NCBI GenBank assembly: GCA_008360955.1
Contig: LUCM01001917.1
Location: 209,611 to 273,610 of the forward strand
Length of the DNA: 64,000 bases
From: Fasciolopsis buskii
Lineage: Eukaryota > Platyhelminthes > Trematoda > Plagiorchiida > Fasciolidae
Reading direction: 5' to 3'
Position 1 is the stretch's first letter. Each line of letters starts with the position of its first letter. A program made the position numbers and the translations under genes. This document shows, piece by piece, positions 1 through 12,888 of the stretch. A model generated the notes under the pieces. That model searched no databases and had not been told where the DNA came from. It saw nothing but the letters and a program-made list of their open reading frames with translations.

Positions 1-1800
1 CTCCGTGGAATATTGTTCAGCGACCTCCGGCTATTTTAAGCAGACCTTACCTGGGTCTGAATGTGGACACTTCTTCGATGATATTAAATTTTCGGGCCAA
101 ACTCACACGAATCCACCAGACTGCAATAAAGGTCACACTAATACCGCGTGATGTGTCCGTTTGTGATAAGGATTTTCCAGAATCATTTGTTCATCCTACC
201 CTGGATCGAGATTGTTGTAATCATCCGGGAGCTATAAACGACGGTCAGAAACTGCCGACGAACTGGCAGTGGGTTTCCTAATGATGATCAAAGTCTGATA
301 ACGGATGAAAAAGCCAGAAGTTCACTTCGTTTTAAAGACTATAGGTCAAATGATCTGAATTAAGAGTGACGAGAAGCACACCTTTGTGCGCAATCAAATG
401 GGGACCTAGATAATTTAGAATAATGGGTCCAAGTACGAATGTGCTTTGATTCCGTGAATTCTATCGCCGGTAGGTACGTGGGGAGTGCTGTTCCCATAAT
501 CAGTTTAAGGAAAATTCTCTGTGGCGGGTGTAGTGCATGTTTTGTAATGCACAGTTACTGTTTCCTCTCCAGTCAATCGACCCTGTCTCAAAATCGATAT
601 CGTCCGTCCCCACTAACTCAAGCGAGAACCACTAAGCAGAACCGGCAAAACTCGTTTTATCAAATGGAAATAATTCATCCCGCGGACGATTTTGCTTGTA
701 TATCTGCATCTATGTTTCACCCACTTTATTCCATCGGTTGTCTGGGTCACGCATTGTTTGGTCCACCATGTCTGATGCATTTCACTGGGTTAAGTTCGTG
801 TCGTTGTGTTGCCGAATCCGGGCCACCAATCCTAATCGGTAATATTCTCAATTTGTGCATCAGCAATTTTGACCCGCAGTCATCCAGATATGTCGGCTGT
901 TAGCTGACAGTCAATAATATAAGGTGGTCTCCATCTGGTCTTCCCGTCTGTACTCGCTCATCTTCTGATACCGTCATATTACATCCACGCATTTGCATCG
1001 AATGAGACCTGTCTACCAGGATGATGTATTCAAACATTTTCATCGTTAATATTCATAAGGTTCTAATGTTTACGAGATGTAAAGAAACCACCAAATACCA
1101 TGAGTTTCTTTACATGTCTCCTTGAGTATAACTGCTTGTACACTGTAAAAAGGCCGGCTAAAAGTGGGCGGGCTTGGTTCTGTGAGCAAACGCGCCTGAA
1201 CATTGCATGAACCCAGTTGGAGCATGAAAATTCCGTAAAACGTTTTGAAAAGGTCTAAGGATTTATCCTAGTTTAAATTTACAAACGATAACAAGTTCAC
1301 TTAGCCAACCACAGTGGCTATTTGACCGAGTATGCTAAACACGATTACGCATGCATCTACGAGCTGAAGATGGCTATTTGTTAACTTGAGCATTCATAGT
1401 CGATCACAAACAGAAAAATTTTCATTTAGGAAGGATCTTGATTTGAATTCAAGTTGACCTTGCATCATGATCGTTTGAAAGCGTTGCGTTAATCCCTTAC
1501 AAGATAGTTGTAAGCTGCATATCGGATTTCGAAGATCGTTCTCCCAGTGCATGCTACATTTTGGCGATGAAGGCAACGGGATTTGAAATGAACAAACGGA
1601 ACATATATTTGTATTGTTTGGGCTATGGGGTCATCATTGGCCTACTGGAAGGGCCTACATTGTGTTGAATAATGAAGGCAACGTCCAGTACTTGTCTCGT
1701 CCTGAATGCGTTTCCGCTCATAACCCCTGGGAAAACAAGTTCAGGTTTGCACAGATGGTGGCTTCACACCCTTATGAACCCCAAGAGTCAGATTAGGATA
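1..1800. other. Unassigned sequence, no gene recognised
   Basis: Several open frames occur here, the longest being 154 codons at 439-903 on the plus strand. None shows a recognisable domain, a codon pattern that stands out, or paired splice sites. The stretch 1614-1796, just upstream of the gypsy remnant, may be decayed element sequence but I cannot align it to a known domain by eye. Confidence 0.5.
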
Positions 1801-1809
1801 AGTCAGAAT

Positions 1810-1937
1810 CAATCACGGGTATGCGATTTTGAGTGTGCGCACCGTCCCGGTTCCCGACAGCTGGATGCTGATTCACTGTCGCGGTATCTGATTCGAGTCG
1901 AGATGAACGCAACAGGCCTTCAGGATCAAATGAACGA

Positions 1938-1982
<45 letters not shown>

Positions 1983-2780
1983 ATGTTCTCAACTTTAACG
2001 GAATGTGGCCCCGAAACCGTCAAGTCGGGAGCTCCGTGAACGTGCCTCAGAGACTAATGTTTTGTTCGGTCACTGGCGCGATTTGAAAACCATAAATGGT
2101 CTCTTGTATCGCATCCATAAGTTTGGACCCAAACTGATCACAAAATTTAGTCGCTCGTCGTCCATTCTACAACACATTCATCAGCAGTTAGGTCATGCAA
2201 AGGAGTTGTAAACGGAGGCAGCAGTGCGGCATCGGTATTGGCGACACATTGTTCCTCCATCCACATCTCTACGGGGTTTTCTCGCACCATGTTTGTGTAT
2301 TGGAGAATTGTATTATGCTAATAGACCGGAGAACGACTTCTGCTCGCGGATGTCGACAGTATTTGAGGCAGTTCGTGATTGTAATTCTGAGCCAAGCCAA
2401 AGGCAGAAACATTACTATGACCTCAAAGTCCATGGATCTGTAAACCACAATGGGGATCACATCAACCTATCACGTCCGAAACCAACTGTAGAAGCCTACA
2501 CCAAGTTCCATGGGCCCTGTCAACGATCATGTGATCGTGTTTACCAGATCACCCTCAGTCAGTATGCTATGCGAACTAGGCAACATCCCGGTGGATGTGT
2601 TAAGGGTCCGTTGGAATCATTTGAAACCAGTTTATAAGACACGTGCACCTGATTCCGTCTCGGTTTTCCCACCGGACTGCGTACCCACCGTGATAAAAGA
2701 TGTCGAGGTTCTTGTTGCTGGTGGGGCCGACGTGTCTACCTATATCACTGAGGACAGTGTTGCTCCTGAGGGAGGGTAGC
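1810..2780 (+). mobile_element. Ty3/gypsy retrotransposon remnant (RNase H end, integrase N- and C-terminal parts)
   Basis: Pieces of a gypsy pol polyprotein appear in order but in different frames. At 1830-1900 is the RNase H tail HRPGSRQLDADSLSRYL, matching the family pattern H-x-PG...AD-LSR. From 2005 to about 2320 comes the integrase zinc-finger region (GLLYRIHK, then QHIHQQLGHAKEL, then Cys-x-Cys near 2292-2300 where the family has Cys-x2-Cys). From 2340 to 2770 is the integrase C-terminal domain (RQKHYYDLKVHG, LSRPKPTVEAYTKFHGP, LRVRWNHLKPVYK). The DDE catalytic core that should lie between the last two parts is missing, so integrase is internally deleted. An (AT)19 tract splits the RNase H and integrase parts, and there are several stops and frame changes. 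No gag, protease or LTR was found. It is a dead fragment; element type is confident, the lineage is not. Confidence 0.85.
1941..1978. repeat. (AT)19 microsatellite
   Basis: Thirty-eight bases of uninterrupted AT dinucleotide lie inside the gypsy remnant, between the RNase H tail and the integrase zinc-finger region. Confidence 0.98.
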
Positions 2781-2789
2781 GTAACAAGC

Positions 2790-5277
2790 ACAAAACTACT
2801 TTAGAGCTTTCAAATTAGCCGTCTCCCAAACACTCGTTGTCGCCTATCAGATTCATGTCCCCCAGTGCGTGCTGTACAGCGAGGACCTCGAAGAATTCCA
2901 TTCAGCAGATCATGAATGTCCGTTAGAACAGGACTGTTTCAATGTACAGCGGTAATTGAGGCCAGAGTTTTGAATGCATCTGTCCACTGTGTAAACCTTG
3001 TTATACCAATGTAAAAAGACGAATAATACATTGTTGGTTCTACGAGGTAAAACTTCTATCTCTGCTTGTGTGCACCATCCACGCTGTGTCGGGCAAGAGC
3101 TGTTACTAATCAGTTTCGCATCTGTTTCAGACCTGTCGAAGCCTAGACCTACCTAATCGTCCGTTCCGGCTGTTTCCTGTGGTGGCTTGACAATTAAATG
3201 AAGTGCCTAACCAGTGGATACTGACTTGGAAATCCAAAGGGTTCTTGGAGTATGAAGTAAGAGATAATTCATACTGGATATTCTGGATGCCACTTCGAAT
3301 TTGCCAAGAATATACTGAATAATAGCGATCGTCTATTGAGGCTGTATTCCTAGCAATATAAGCACCATATTGTTGTGAACTAATCTCTTTTGTCCTTCCC
3401 AAATGGGGATCGTAATGCATCAAGGATAAGATATAGATGTGATGGCTGAAATGGGATATCGCCTAAATTCCTAACCAATTTATTCACTAGACAACTCCAA
3501 AACTATCGGCTTAATATCGGAAAGATTTGCTAGTTTGCGCAGAATTAAATGAACAGATATTCAAGTGTTTACTTCTCTGTGCTGCTGCCTACTGGACGGG
3601 AAATTGTTCGTATGACGCATGTTGTGTGAGTTTCCGCAGTACTTGTACATTCCACGCGTTAGTGCCATGTAACCTTTACCTATCTTAGATGTTATACTGG
3701 AAAAATAGAAAAAGCTCTAAATGCTCAGACAGAATGCACTTTGGTCTTAAGGAAATATGGTTCATAGGTGTGAGTTTTATCGGGTGCTGAAGGATAGAAA
3801 TTGAACCCTTGCTCACGTGATGACGACAACACATTTTCTTATGTTTTAGATTTATTTGCTATTATTGATTAGCGGACTGGATACCGAAATCCCAATTTGA
3901 CATGCTTATCTGACCTTGTCACGTGACTTTGCGCTTAAGATTTTCAAGGTTCGCTCCCACGAATCTACAAAAAGGTTAGTTCTGAAGGTTGTTAGTGACA
4001 TAGTTCGGCGTTTATATTATTATTTAACATGAAACGGCAAGAGTCCACAAAAGTGGGATGAACCAAGAAGGACTTGACGTCGCTCTGAAGCATGTTCCCC
4101 TTCGTTTCTTGTTCAAGATTAAAGTATCAATGCTGAACTACTCAATGCTTTTTGTTTCTGTTAATAGTGATCCTTGAGATAAAAAGGACAGGGATAGTCC
4201 TTAACTTTGACTTCCTTGAATAAAGAATGTTCTCTTCCCTGTCTACTATGGAGTTACTTACCAAGAAGCAAGTGGCCCCGTGTGAAGCCCACCAACTCTG
4301 ATGAATCAAACCTGACAAGTAAAGTTCTACTATTTTTAAGACAGGTTCTTAATTGGCTTCTTCCTCGGATAGTCTTGGTTAATCCTTTTTTCTAGAAATT
4401 TGATTCATGTACAAAAGTGAGATCCTATTGTCAACGGAGCAAAGCAAAACACCTATCCGTGAACGGTGTTCTTATTCGCTGCGTCACAACAAACCACAGA
4501 TAATTGGTGGCCGGATATTGATCTACTACAGTTAATAACCTGCCTGATTATTCGAGAACCTGACCTCAGGCGAATTGTGTGCATGCGTCTGTGTAAATGC
4601 GTACTTGAATGCCTTTAAGGTGCATCTCAGGGTGATCAAACAAACTCGGGGTGAATGATGTGGGCCGCCGAACTAAAACCAAATTTTGGCCTGTTAACAG
4701 CAATCAGCTGCGGTATTGCGACTCGAAGGAAACACCACACAGAGAAGATCATCCAATGTAATCAACTATCTTCAGAAAAAAAGACTTTTAAATCTGTTCT
4801 CATCCGGACTAACAAATCAGTGCAATGATCCCCGACTTTGCCGTCCTGTTTTTCGTGGTGTGTATTCATTCCTGTCGGACTGTGTATCTGCCGCAAGATC
4901 AAGCGTCTATTTGAACACATTTATACCAATGAGCCTTCAACAATGCTGTGGATTCATCCGTAGCGTACTCTAACCAATTCGTGAATCTGGCACAAACCTT
5001 TCACAAGGTGAAAATGATCCAGAATCAGTTGTCTAGATCAACAGAGTATACATTATTGCCGAACCAGTCCACTTACACCTCATGCTTATGGGGTCTGACG
5101 ATAGTGGGCTTGCACTCCGCTTTACCGCGTATGTTACATATCCTAAAGTAAAACTCAGGCCAGACAAAAAAGGCCGTCCATTTTGAAGTTAGTTTTGTAG
5201 TGTAAATTTTACGAACATTAATCCCTCTTTCAACTACCAGTTTCCCAATTCTCGTGTTACCAACACGGAATTGGCAC
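2790..5277. other. Unassigned sequence left of the coiled-coil exons
   Basis: No domain, RNA gene or repeat recognised. If the minus-strand EF-hand/coiled-coil gene continues, its later exons should lie here or beyond the left edge. The open frame at 3127-3423 (minus, 98 codons) has no recognisable content. Confidence 0.4.
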
Positions 5278-5427
5278 CTGAATTGTGCATACAAAGAACC
5301 TATGATTTCGAGCCCTTGAGTGAACTCATTTGCTGTTTTAGATAAAACAGTCAGGAATCCAGCATGGCATTCGCAAGGATCCAAAAGCTGACCATTCAGT
5401 GCAACAATTCGGTCCAACATCGACCAA
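5278..5427 (-). CDS. Candidate internal exon (unidentified, helical)
   Basis: A 150-base open stretch is bordered on the minus strand by CTACAG before it and GTGCCA after it. Read in phase 2 at both ends it gives 50 residues including MLDRIVALNGQLL and FLTVLSKTANEFTQGLEIIG, rich in residues that favour helices. The phase matches the end of the exon at 6773-6627, so the two could be joined. The donor is weak and I see no clear similarity to the coil that follows this position in CRACR2A or RASEF. It may be an exon of the same gene or a chance open frame. Confidence 0.3.
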
Positions 5428-6626
5428 CTGTAGAGTCAGTTTATGAAACAAATATAAATATCAAATAAAGTTCACACAGACCCAAACGAAACTCACATAG
5501 TTTAATCAAGTCGGTCGGCCTAACCTATAGTGAACCACAATTCAAAATGACGAGTACACGTAAAAAAAGAGATAACGGTGAAGATATGGACGAGTCAAAT
5601 TATTGAGCCGATAGTGCATATCCATCGAAAGAAAGGCACCTTCTAATGGGATTATCTGTCTGTTAGATATCAGAGATCAGACCTAGTCAGCTGGACAGTT
5701 AAGAGGGAAGCTTTTCGCTCGGATGAGATAAAACGAGAGAAACGAGATGGAGATATTGCATTATACACGTGCAATATGTTGTCCTTAAGTCCAGTAAATT
5801 GTAATACGTTGATCACAACGTTTCACCTTTTCTTTAATATTTTGCTTCCATTTAGAATGATATCGCTGTGATTTGACCTACCTGTTGTTTGGATCGTGAC
5901 TCATGCAAACAGAGGCTAATATCATTAGCATCTTTGCCTATTCCCACCTTTCTACTGAAAGTTAAGTGGCTTTTCTTATCGTCTCCACTGCATGTAATTC
6001 TTAACATTTTATAGTGGATCTTGGCTTCTTTATCCCTACTTGCTATCCCAATTCAGACAAGATTTTGCTATTGGTATTTGAACCTTCAACGATTCGACGA
6101 CTTGCTCAGCTCTTTCCAGTGGTTTGTAGACAACTCTGGAGTTATGGCGTTCTCAGCTCACTAGATGTCACTGTGTGTGAGATTCCTTTATAAAGAATCA
6201 TACTTGAGCCTTGATAGACACCCTAAAATTCTCGAGTGGTGATACATGCAACTCAACCAGCTGCACATTGCTGGTTGCGACAACAATGTTGATTGCCTCT
6301 ACGAATGGTCAATTTTAGGCTCGTCTAAACATCGAGCTGTTCGTCTCCTGACCATGATGAGTTTGGTGAAAAATCACGGAAAATGAGCTAATCCGCCAAT
6401 TTGCAATTTGTGAATGTGCTCAGTAGGCATTCTCGAACAGCTGTCTGCGATGTTGACAGTAAGAGTTTCAGATGGAAACACTGCACTGTCAATCGGAAAT
6501 CTCGGTGATAAAAACGGTCTATTGCTTTTTCGCCTAACTATCCAATGCAAGTGAACTACTAAAGTTCAAGAGACATACGAATAACAGGATTGTGTATCAT
6601 GTCTAATCAGATTTCATAGAACTCAC
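5428..6626. other. Putative intron, nothing recognised
   Basis: No gene or repeat recognised between the two candidate minus-strand exons. Another short exon could be hidden here. Confidence 0.35.
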
Positions 6627-6773
6627 TTCAAATAGTTCTGTTCCAATGTGTGTTTTTCTTCCCTGGACGCTAGCAATTCACTTCGAATATCCTCCATTAC
6701 ATTGTTCAACGTGGGCAACAGTTCCGGATAGCTTCGGCTAATCTCATTTTCCAATTCTAGTAGATTTCTTAGT
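6627..6773 (-). CDS. Coiled-coil exon of an EF-hand (CRACR2A/RASEF-like) protein
   Basis: On the minus strand a strong acceptor (TTTGTTCTTTGTCCAG) precedes, and a consensus donor (GTGAGT) follows, a 147-base open exon in phase 2 at both ends. It encodes about 49 residues including LRNLLELENEISRSYPELL and EDIRSELLASREEKHTLEQ, a heptad-like charged helix. The arrangement of an acidic LL motif, then a helix, then an 'EEK/E.L' stretch resembles the region just after the EF-hands in CRACR2A and RASEF, where the coil starts. Such proteins combine calcium-sensing EF-hands, a coiled coil and often a C-terminal Rab domain, and act in membrane trafficking or calcium entry. The exon itself is well supported; family placement is an inference from remembered family features. 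Confidence 0.7.
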
Positions 6774-6866
6774 CTGGACAAAGAACAAAATGAAATCGGA
6801 TGCATTAGGGCGAGCGCAAAAGTGAGACTAGGCTAAGTGGACTAACAAAATTAGCGTTCAACTTAC

Positions 6867-6929
6867 TTTGGCAGCAGGATAAAAACCGAAGGTATGCGCC
6901 AAATCTTGGCGTTAGTCGAATGTAGACCA
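6867..6929 (-). CDS. Short exon just upstream of the coiled-coil exon
   Basis: A consensus donor GTAAGT at 6866-6861 ends a 63-base open exon whose phase (2) joins exactly to the exon at 6773, leaving a 93-base intron. It encodes GLHSTNAKIWRIPSVFILLP and then K or a split codon. The chosen acceptor (CTTATACTAG at 6930) has a poor pyrimidine tract, so the 5' border is uncertain. The piece 'AKIW-IP' sits where RASEF has an 'AKFIP' segment ahead of its coil, which weakly supports the same family. Confidence 0.45.
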
Positions 6930-7600
6930 CTAGTATAAGCTATTCTATCTGTTTACCCGGTTGGTGTGACATCAGACTCATAATTTTTATCGGAATCCGA
7001 GTTGCCAAAAATAGGAAAGATTAAAAGAATGCAATGGAATTCTCTTTCGCGTCCATTTTCTTTCGACTTGTCAGGATTGTCATTTTCCGTGGGGCGTTGG
7101 TAGGGGAAAAGCTTCAAATGTACAAAATTGATCCAACTTTGGAAAGTCTTTGACCTCGGTGGGATCGGGACCCATGCATGGAGGCGACTGACGTATATGC
7201 ACGGCGCATTCTGTACGAGCTCGGCTACGAAGTCAAGTCAAACGTTGATCGGACATTTCATTTTAAGATCAGTGCTTGCCTAATCGAACTGCTTAAGCAT
7301 ATTTCAATCAGCCTAATATCAGCCATAGTGATCCAGTTCCACTTGCACCACCTTAGACCAATTCGTCTTACGGTTCGATTTAAAAACTGGTTGTTGAGGC
7401 ATTCATTTCCTTTGTGCTGATTTAAATATGGGAGTGAAGTAAAAAATCTTTAATGAACACTGATGTAAATCCTTGGCCGAATCTTGGAAACCAAACATCC
7501 ATGGAGTCCGATTACAATAAAGTCTGTTAGGAATGCGGATAGAACAATAGTACTAGTGTTGTGCATAGCACTAGATAAACAGATTGGTAGCAGACAGATA

Positions 7601-7673
7601 AACTGACTGACTAAATGATTGCTTGCTCGGTCGATCGATCGACTGACTGATTGATTTATTGATTTGCTGACTG
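7601..7673. repeat. Degenerate tetranucleotide repeat (GACT/GATT/GATC type)
   Basis: Interspersed copies of ctga, ctaa, tcgatcgatcgactgactga and ttgatttattga make a low-complexity tetranucleotide tract of about 70 bases. Confidence 0.7.
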
Positions 7674-8707
7674 GCAGAAAACATACCAAGGCAGCCCTAC
7701 TTTTCAACTCTAAAATTCATTGGGAACTTCTAAATCTTAAATGAAAGGCTTCAAAAAGTTTTATTCGCGTCAGTAAAGTGAAACATACAAGGATCAACAA
7801 GAAATTCCAAACGATGTCAAAATCATCTTGAATGCAATAAAATGGTCATCTGTTTTCTGTTCAGTATCATTTTATTGGAAAGTGAATGGATGGGCATTAA
7901 AATCGTTTTCATGTGGTCTTGAAACTAAATTGTGAGAATGTGTTTGAAAAAAATGAGCCATATAACGATTTCAGCTGTCGAGCGAGAAAATCTTCTGCGA
8001 ACGTTTCGAGTGTCTGTCGTAGCGTTTTTCCTCTCAAAAGGCTCCTTGTATTCCATTATCATTGTGCGTGCTCACAAAAACGGGCGTGTATGTGCAATTG
8101 TGTTGAATTCAAAATGACCGATAGCACCATCTGGTGCTTAAATGCCATCGAATTTCCTCATTCGCCTTCGGAGGTTGAGAATGAAGAACAACCAGCAAGT
8201 CATAAATCATCATGACCATTTCGTTGTCTAATTTCAACAGAAAGAAAGGTCTGCCTTGTTTATTAAACGGTTCGGAATGCAGATGAAACTGCTCACTTTC
8301 CGATGATTCTACAAAACCATTGTTTGCAGGGTGATTTTATCCATACTATGGATGTCTTTGTTTCCTAGGCGTACTAAACGGCGTAATTTCACCGGCCAAC
8401 CTTAGTGTCAGCACGGTTTTGTCATTACCATTCGATCGATGGACAAGCTTTGTACGATGTACTGTTAATGTAAACCAAATCGTGAATGGTCATTGTGCCT
8501 AACCTACATATGGTCGGAGGGACTCTAAGCATCCAATGTTCAGTTGAGTCGACTGATAAGTAAGCTATTTTGAATATCTATAACAAGCCGAATGATTTCG
8601 AAGTATGGTTCTTTACGATTTTCAAAAATGATTCAAGCGTTGATGTTTTTCATCATTAGTGGATTATCAAAGCGTCTTCGAACACGGACTGTTGCCTTGT
8701 CTGTCAC

Positions 8708-8917
8708 ACCGGTATGCACATCTGCTTGGTGGTTTCTAACTCAAGTCGAAATATCACGTTGAGATTCCGTGAATGATTTAGCAGAGAGTAAGCCAAGACA
8801 ATGAATTCATCATGCATCAGACCGAAAATCGCTTTCATACCTTCAAAATGGTAATACAGAGCGGTGAAAACAGCCGCAGTCTTTCCATGATTGTCATTTA
8901 TGAATTTAGTGTAGCTA
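8708..8917 (-). CDS. Candidate internal exon (unidentified)
   Basis: A good acceptor (GTCTTCTTGCAG) opens a 210-base minus-strand frame, phase 2 at both ends if the GTGACA donor is used (a competing GTGTGA donor two bases earlier would give phase 0). The residues include SYTKFINDNHGKTAAVFTAL, FEGMKAIFGLMHDEF and SLLNHSRNLNVIFRLELETT, with the composition of a folded helical domain. Its phase would let it sit between the EF-hand exon and the 6929 exon, but it does not match anything I recognise in CRACR2A or RASEF. It could belong to a nested gene or be chance. Confidence 0.3.
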
Positions 8918-11900
8918 CTGCAAGAAGACTCTCTATTGGTGATTCGCTCTTCTAGTCGAGCTAGTGAATTTTGAAGTGGAAATGAATTTGACACATTCCG
9001 CAAATTGAGGCACATAGAGGCCAAAAATTATCTCTTTCAGTTTACGAGAAACAATTATTTAAGTGAATTGTTTCGCAAATCATAGAAACATAATTTACGG
9101 TCAGACCGCAAATGATCAAATGGGTAGTCTCAGGATTCCTTCCTAACCTATCGGGAAATTTCTAGCAGTTCGGGGAAAAAAGCGTTTTTTTATCAGGTAC
9201 TCGTAGGATTATGCATAGATTTATCTATATGTGATTCTGTTCATTTCGACAAGCTGTACGGGTTAGACTGGACGAAACAGTTGCCCAGTTGCACTCCGAC
9301 AATAGGCACGCGATCGAAACGTGTGAGAACGACTAGACCATTTCTTTTGCAACGATAAGCTCTGTCCTACACGACTGTTGAACTTGGTGAAATAAAAAAA
9401 ATATTTTCATTAGTGTCATCGATGTTTAGGAGTACTTACAATCGTATGAAATGCGAATGTTATTGGCTTGGATGAAAACGCAGTTGAAACGAAGTCTCCC
9501 TAGAAAATCCATTGCTGAAGTCCGGCTATTGGCGTTCTTGTACCTCTATAGTGTTGTTGTTCGCGTCCCACTATAGACTCTAACACTTTCCTGTCTCTAG
9601 CACTACTCGTAATTGTTTTAAGGTCTCCGTCCAAAGGTAACCAGCTATCATAACAGACATAATACTTAAAAATGGTATTAATGGTCTCCCGAGTACAAAT
9701 TTTCATTGAGTTTACAAAGAACGCATTTCGTTTACGATAGTTGAACATCGGAGATAGGATCCAGCAATCAGTGGTGGGTCTTATGAAAAGTTGTGCTTCC
9801 GAAACAAGCTTTATCGGTCTGGTGAATCGTATTTGATTTAATCATGATGTTTGATCGACATTCACAGAGACTGAACAACAAGAATCGAAGATGCTACCAC
9901 AGAATCAAATTCTTCGTCACTTCAGAGTACACGATTGTTCAAGCCTGCCGGTCTCATGAAAATCACTATCGTGTGACCATTACATTAAATAGATATGATT
10001 CGCGGGCGGCCAATAAACCTTTCTGTGACTTTGGCCGGTTTGGATAGTGACGTTAGTCAAAGAAGTAGCAGCTTTAATGCCATCGATATCAGCCAGTGAT
10101 GAGGAGCAAATAACCAGTGGAAAATTCTATCAACTTCTGTGAAAGACAACTAAAATGACTGTGCACTAGAGGCATGACATGTTCGTGATCGGCGGAAAAG
10201 TGGAAAAGAAACCATTTAATAAAATTCATGAATCTTATAGCACATTCTATCTAGGTTCCTGTGTACGGCTTTCGTTTCTTTATCATCTATTAACGATGAA
10301 GCTACGACCCGAAAGGTTTCATTTGTTCCACTTAACTCTCACTATCAGTCAGTGTCTCATAAGTGCATATACCGAACTTTTGGTCTAGGATGAAATCCAC
10401 ACAATAAACCCACCAGGTTGAAGTAAAAGATAAAAATGTACCAAACTTGACTAAAGCCAAATTTGCCAATTCTCTACATAATTTCCCTTTTGTATATGCA
10501 TCATTGTCTAGAATGATTTGAACTTGCTCTCAGAATTTAGCAAATTGACTGTCGTTCAACTTACCGATTCCCTCTGTGGGAGAAGGTCGAGTCATGACAA
10601 GATGAAGCAGTACTAAAGGAGTGAGCAGAGAGCCATTGGAGGGAGATCGATAAACATCGAACATCTGACAGGAGTTGTAAGTGATATAAGCCCTGAAAAG
10701 TTACCCAGAACGAATAAAACCTATATTTGATGTTGCTGTTTTTTTTAGCATTATGCTGGACGGATTTCGACTCGGTGCCAGGAACGAATTCGGAAATTCT
10801 CGACGTTATGCTGCAGATCCATTTAGACATCATTACTCCCTTTGTACCCGAAAACATGGAATTCCCATTTACTCCTTTGGACTTTACCGGTACACTCCCG
10901 GACAGATAAGGCGTGGGCAACATCTAACGTCATTCAATTACAAATCCGGTTGCCACAGTGACTATGCTGTTGTCAAGAGATAATCATAACTGTCCTTAGT
11001 TTCATTCTGAAATCTAATTTAAGGCTCTTAAGTTTGATTCTTTGTTACCTTTCATGGAGCGTGGTCACAACAAGCCAGTCAGCCATCATCTCAGTGCTGG
11101 TTAAAATAAATGGGTCCCAGATAATCAAATACTTGAACCATATACCATTTAATTCACTATTTTTCACTTTCAATCTATTTGAAAGAACCAAAATAGAATT
11201 GCATTGATGTTTATCTCATTGAGCTCAAACCCCGTCATTCAAGCTCGACAGATGTCAAAATCATAATCAAGCTGAAAAAGATTGGCACAGCAGATAAGTT
11301 TCATCGAAACCCCGACGCAGACTTTGTATCATGTGTTCCGTCAGTGTCGAATTGTGCCAAAAGTTTTTGGGATAAGTAAACACAGAATATCTGATGCTGG
11401 ACAAATCATGTGTAAACGTGAAAATATAACCAGGATCATGTTAAAATCACATCTCATCTGGTCTTCGTCGGTAGTTATTGCATCAAATAAGTCAGCACTT
11501 GTTGGCTAAAAATAAAATCCTCAGTTTTAGCAAAGCTCACTGCGGAAACGTCATTTATCTGAGGCTATCAGACGTTCCATGCAATTTTCCGTATTTTGAT
11601 CACTCGATAATGACATTTTCACTGATATTCTATACTTAATGAACATTCTTTAAGATCTCAAATTAGAAACGGTCACACGAAGCAAGCCGTTTTGAAGTGA
11701 AGCATCAAAACACGGCCTACTGTAATCAATTCACACTTCCAACTTTGCTAGCATTAACTGAACTTTGTTTGTAATCATACGCTATTTGGCAACCCCTTAG
11801 ACATCTTTTCATACTTAAAATAATTTGCCCATGATCTGTCTTCGTCCCTCTGCACGATTCTGCACCAACGGACCACATGACGCTTGATCAGAATCGGAGC

Positions 11901-12888
11901 TTAAGTGAGACTCGTTTTTTGTGTCAAGCATTTCTGAAGGCTATCGTGTGCGATTTTGACACCCGTCAAATTCCAATGATGCGGTTTGAGCTCTTTCAGT
12001 TAATCATCTCGTTAATCATATTTCGATTTATTCAAACGGATTAGAAGTGGAAAATATTGAATTAAATGGTACACGGTTTGCTTATTTGATTCCCGGGGAG
12101 AGGGGGATCACTGTCTTTTACAAGGCTTATCATTTTTGGCGGTCCTGTGGAACATGAAACAAAGCCGCTTCGTTCTGATCAAGTCAAGATGACAATTCTC
12201 GGGGAAAGGTATAAGTGATTGGCATTCGGCAGAACCTTGACATCCAAAATATAAATCGAACTTTGTTGATCGATGAAAAGTTTGCCAAATTCTCCACATT
12301 GAAGAGTCAGCAAGGGCTGCTCGCATCATCCTAGAAGTTAAGCAAACCTTTAATATTACAGGAAATACCATATGAATATTGCATAGAATGATCTGAACGT
12401 GCAGTTGGTCTTGGCGCACTTGCCGTGAAATTGTAACTAGCCTCCATCTGCCGGAAGAGAAGTGCGCCTCCCACAGACATGCGCGTGTGTTGCTCACACA
12501 CAAGTCATTCAAGTGCAGCTGAACACGAAGTTGACCACTGAGATTCTACATGACATCCTCCTTCGACCTCACTGCTCTCAAGTAAGTACTTATTCAACTC
12601 GATACATGGGACCATTGTCGTCAAGTTCTCAGATTTTCTGGCATCGAGTAACAAGTCTTTCTGCCTACATAACGACAGCAGTAAAGTCAAAACGGCAATG
12701 AATACCGGGATTTTTATTAACGCGTTTCAACAATTTTTACTGTCTGGTGTGCTGATGTGCAAATTTTTAACCATCCCGTCAGTGACCGTGGCAAACCGAC
12801 GCGATGGCTCCCCGTTTTGATAGAACCCAGATGTTGGCAAAATAGTCAAAGGTAGAGTTTCCAGAATCACTGTTGATTTAACTCGGTT
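8918..12888. other. Probable intron; one plus-strand open frame with acceptor
   Basis: Apart from the plus-strand candidate at 10749-10909 nothing is recognised. The larger open frames (for example 12108-12512 on the minus strand, 134 codons) show no domain and no paired splice sites. Confidence 0.4.
10749..10909 (+). CDS. Candidate 3'-terminal exon on the plus strand (unidentified)
   Basis: A very strong acceptor (TTTGATGTTGCTG followed by eight T and AG) leads into an open frame, phase 1, of 52 full codons ending in TAA. It includes ALCWTDFDSVPGTNSEILDV, MLQIHLDIITPFVPE and PFTPLDFTGTLPDR. The composition (W, F, P-rich, no low complexity) looks coding, but I do not recognise the family and no upstream plus-strand exon was found. 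It lies antisense within the putative large intron of the EF-hand gene. Confidence 0.3.

Noticed and set aside
439..903. 154-codon plus-strand open frame
   Set aside because: Low-information sequence with no domain, no splice context and no neighbour to support it; a frame of this length is expected by chance in a window of this size.
1672..1998. 108-codon frame as a host gene
   Set aside because: It contains the gypsy RNase H tail and then translates the AT microsatellite; it is element remnant.
12108..12512. 134-codon minus-strand open frame
   Set aside because: No recognisable motif and no consensus splice borders or start context.
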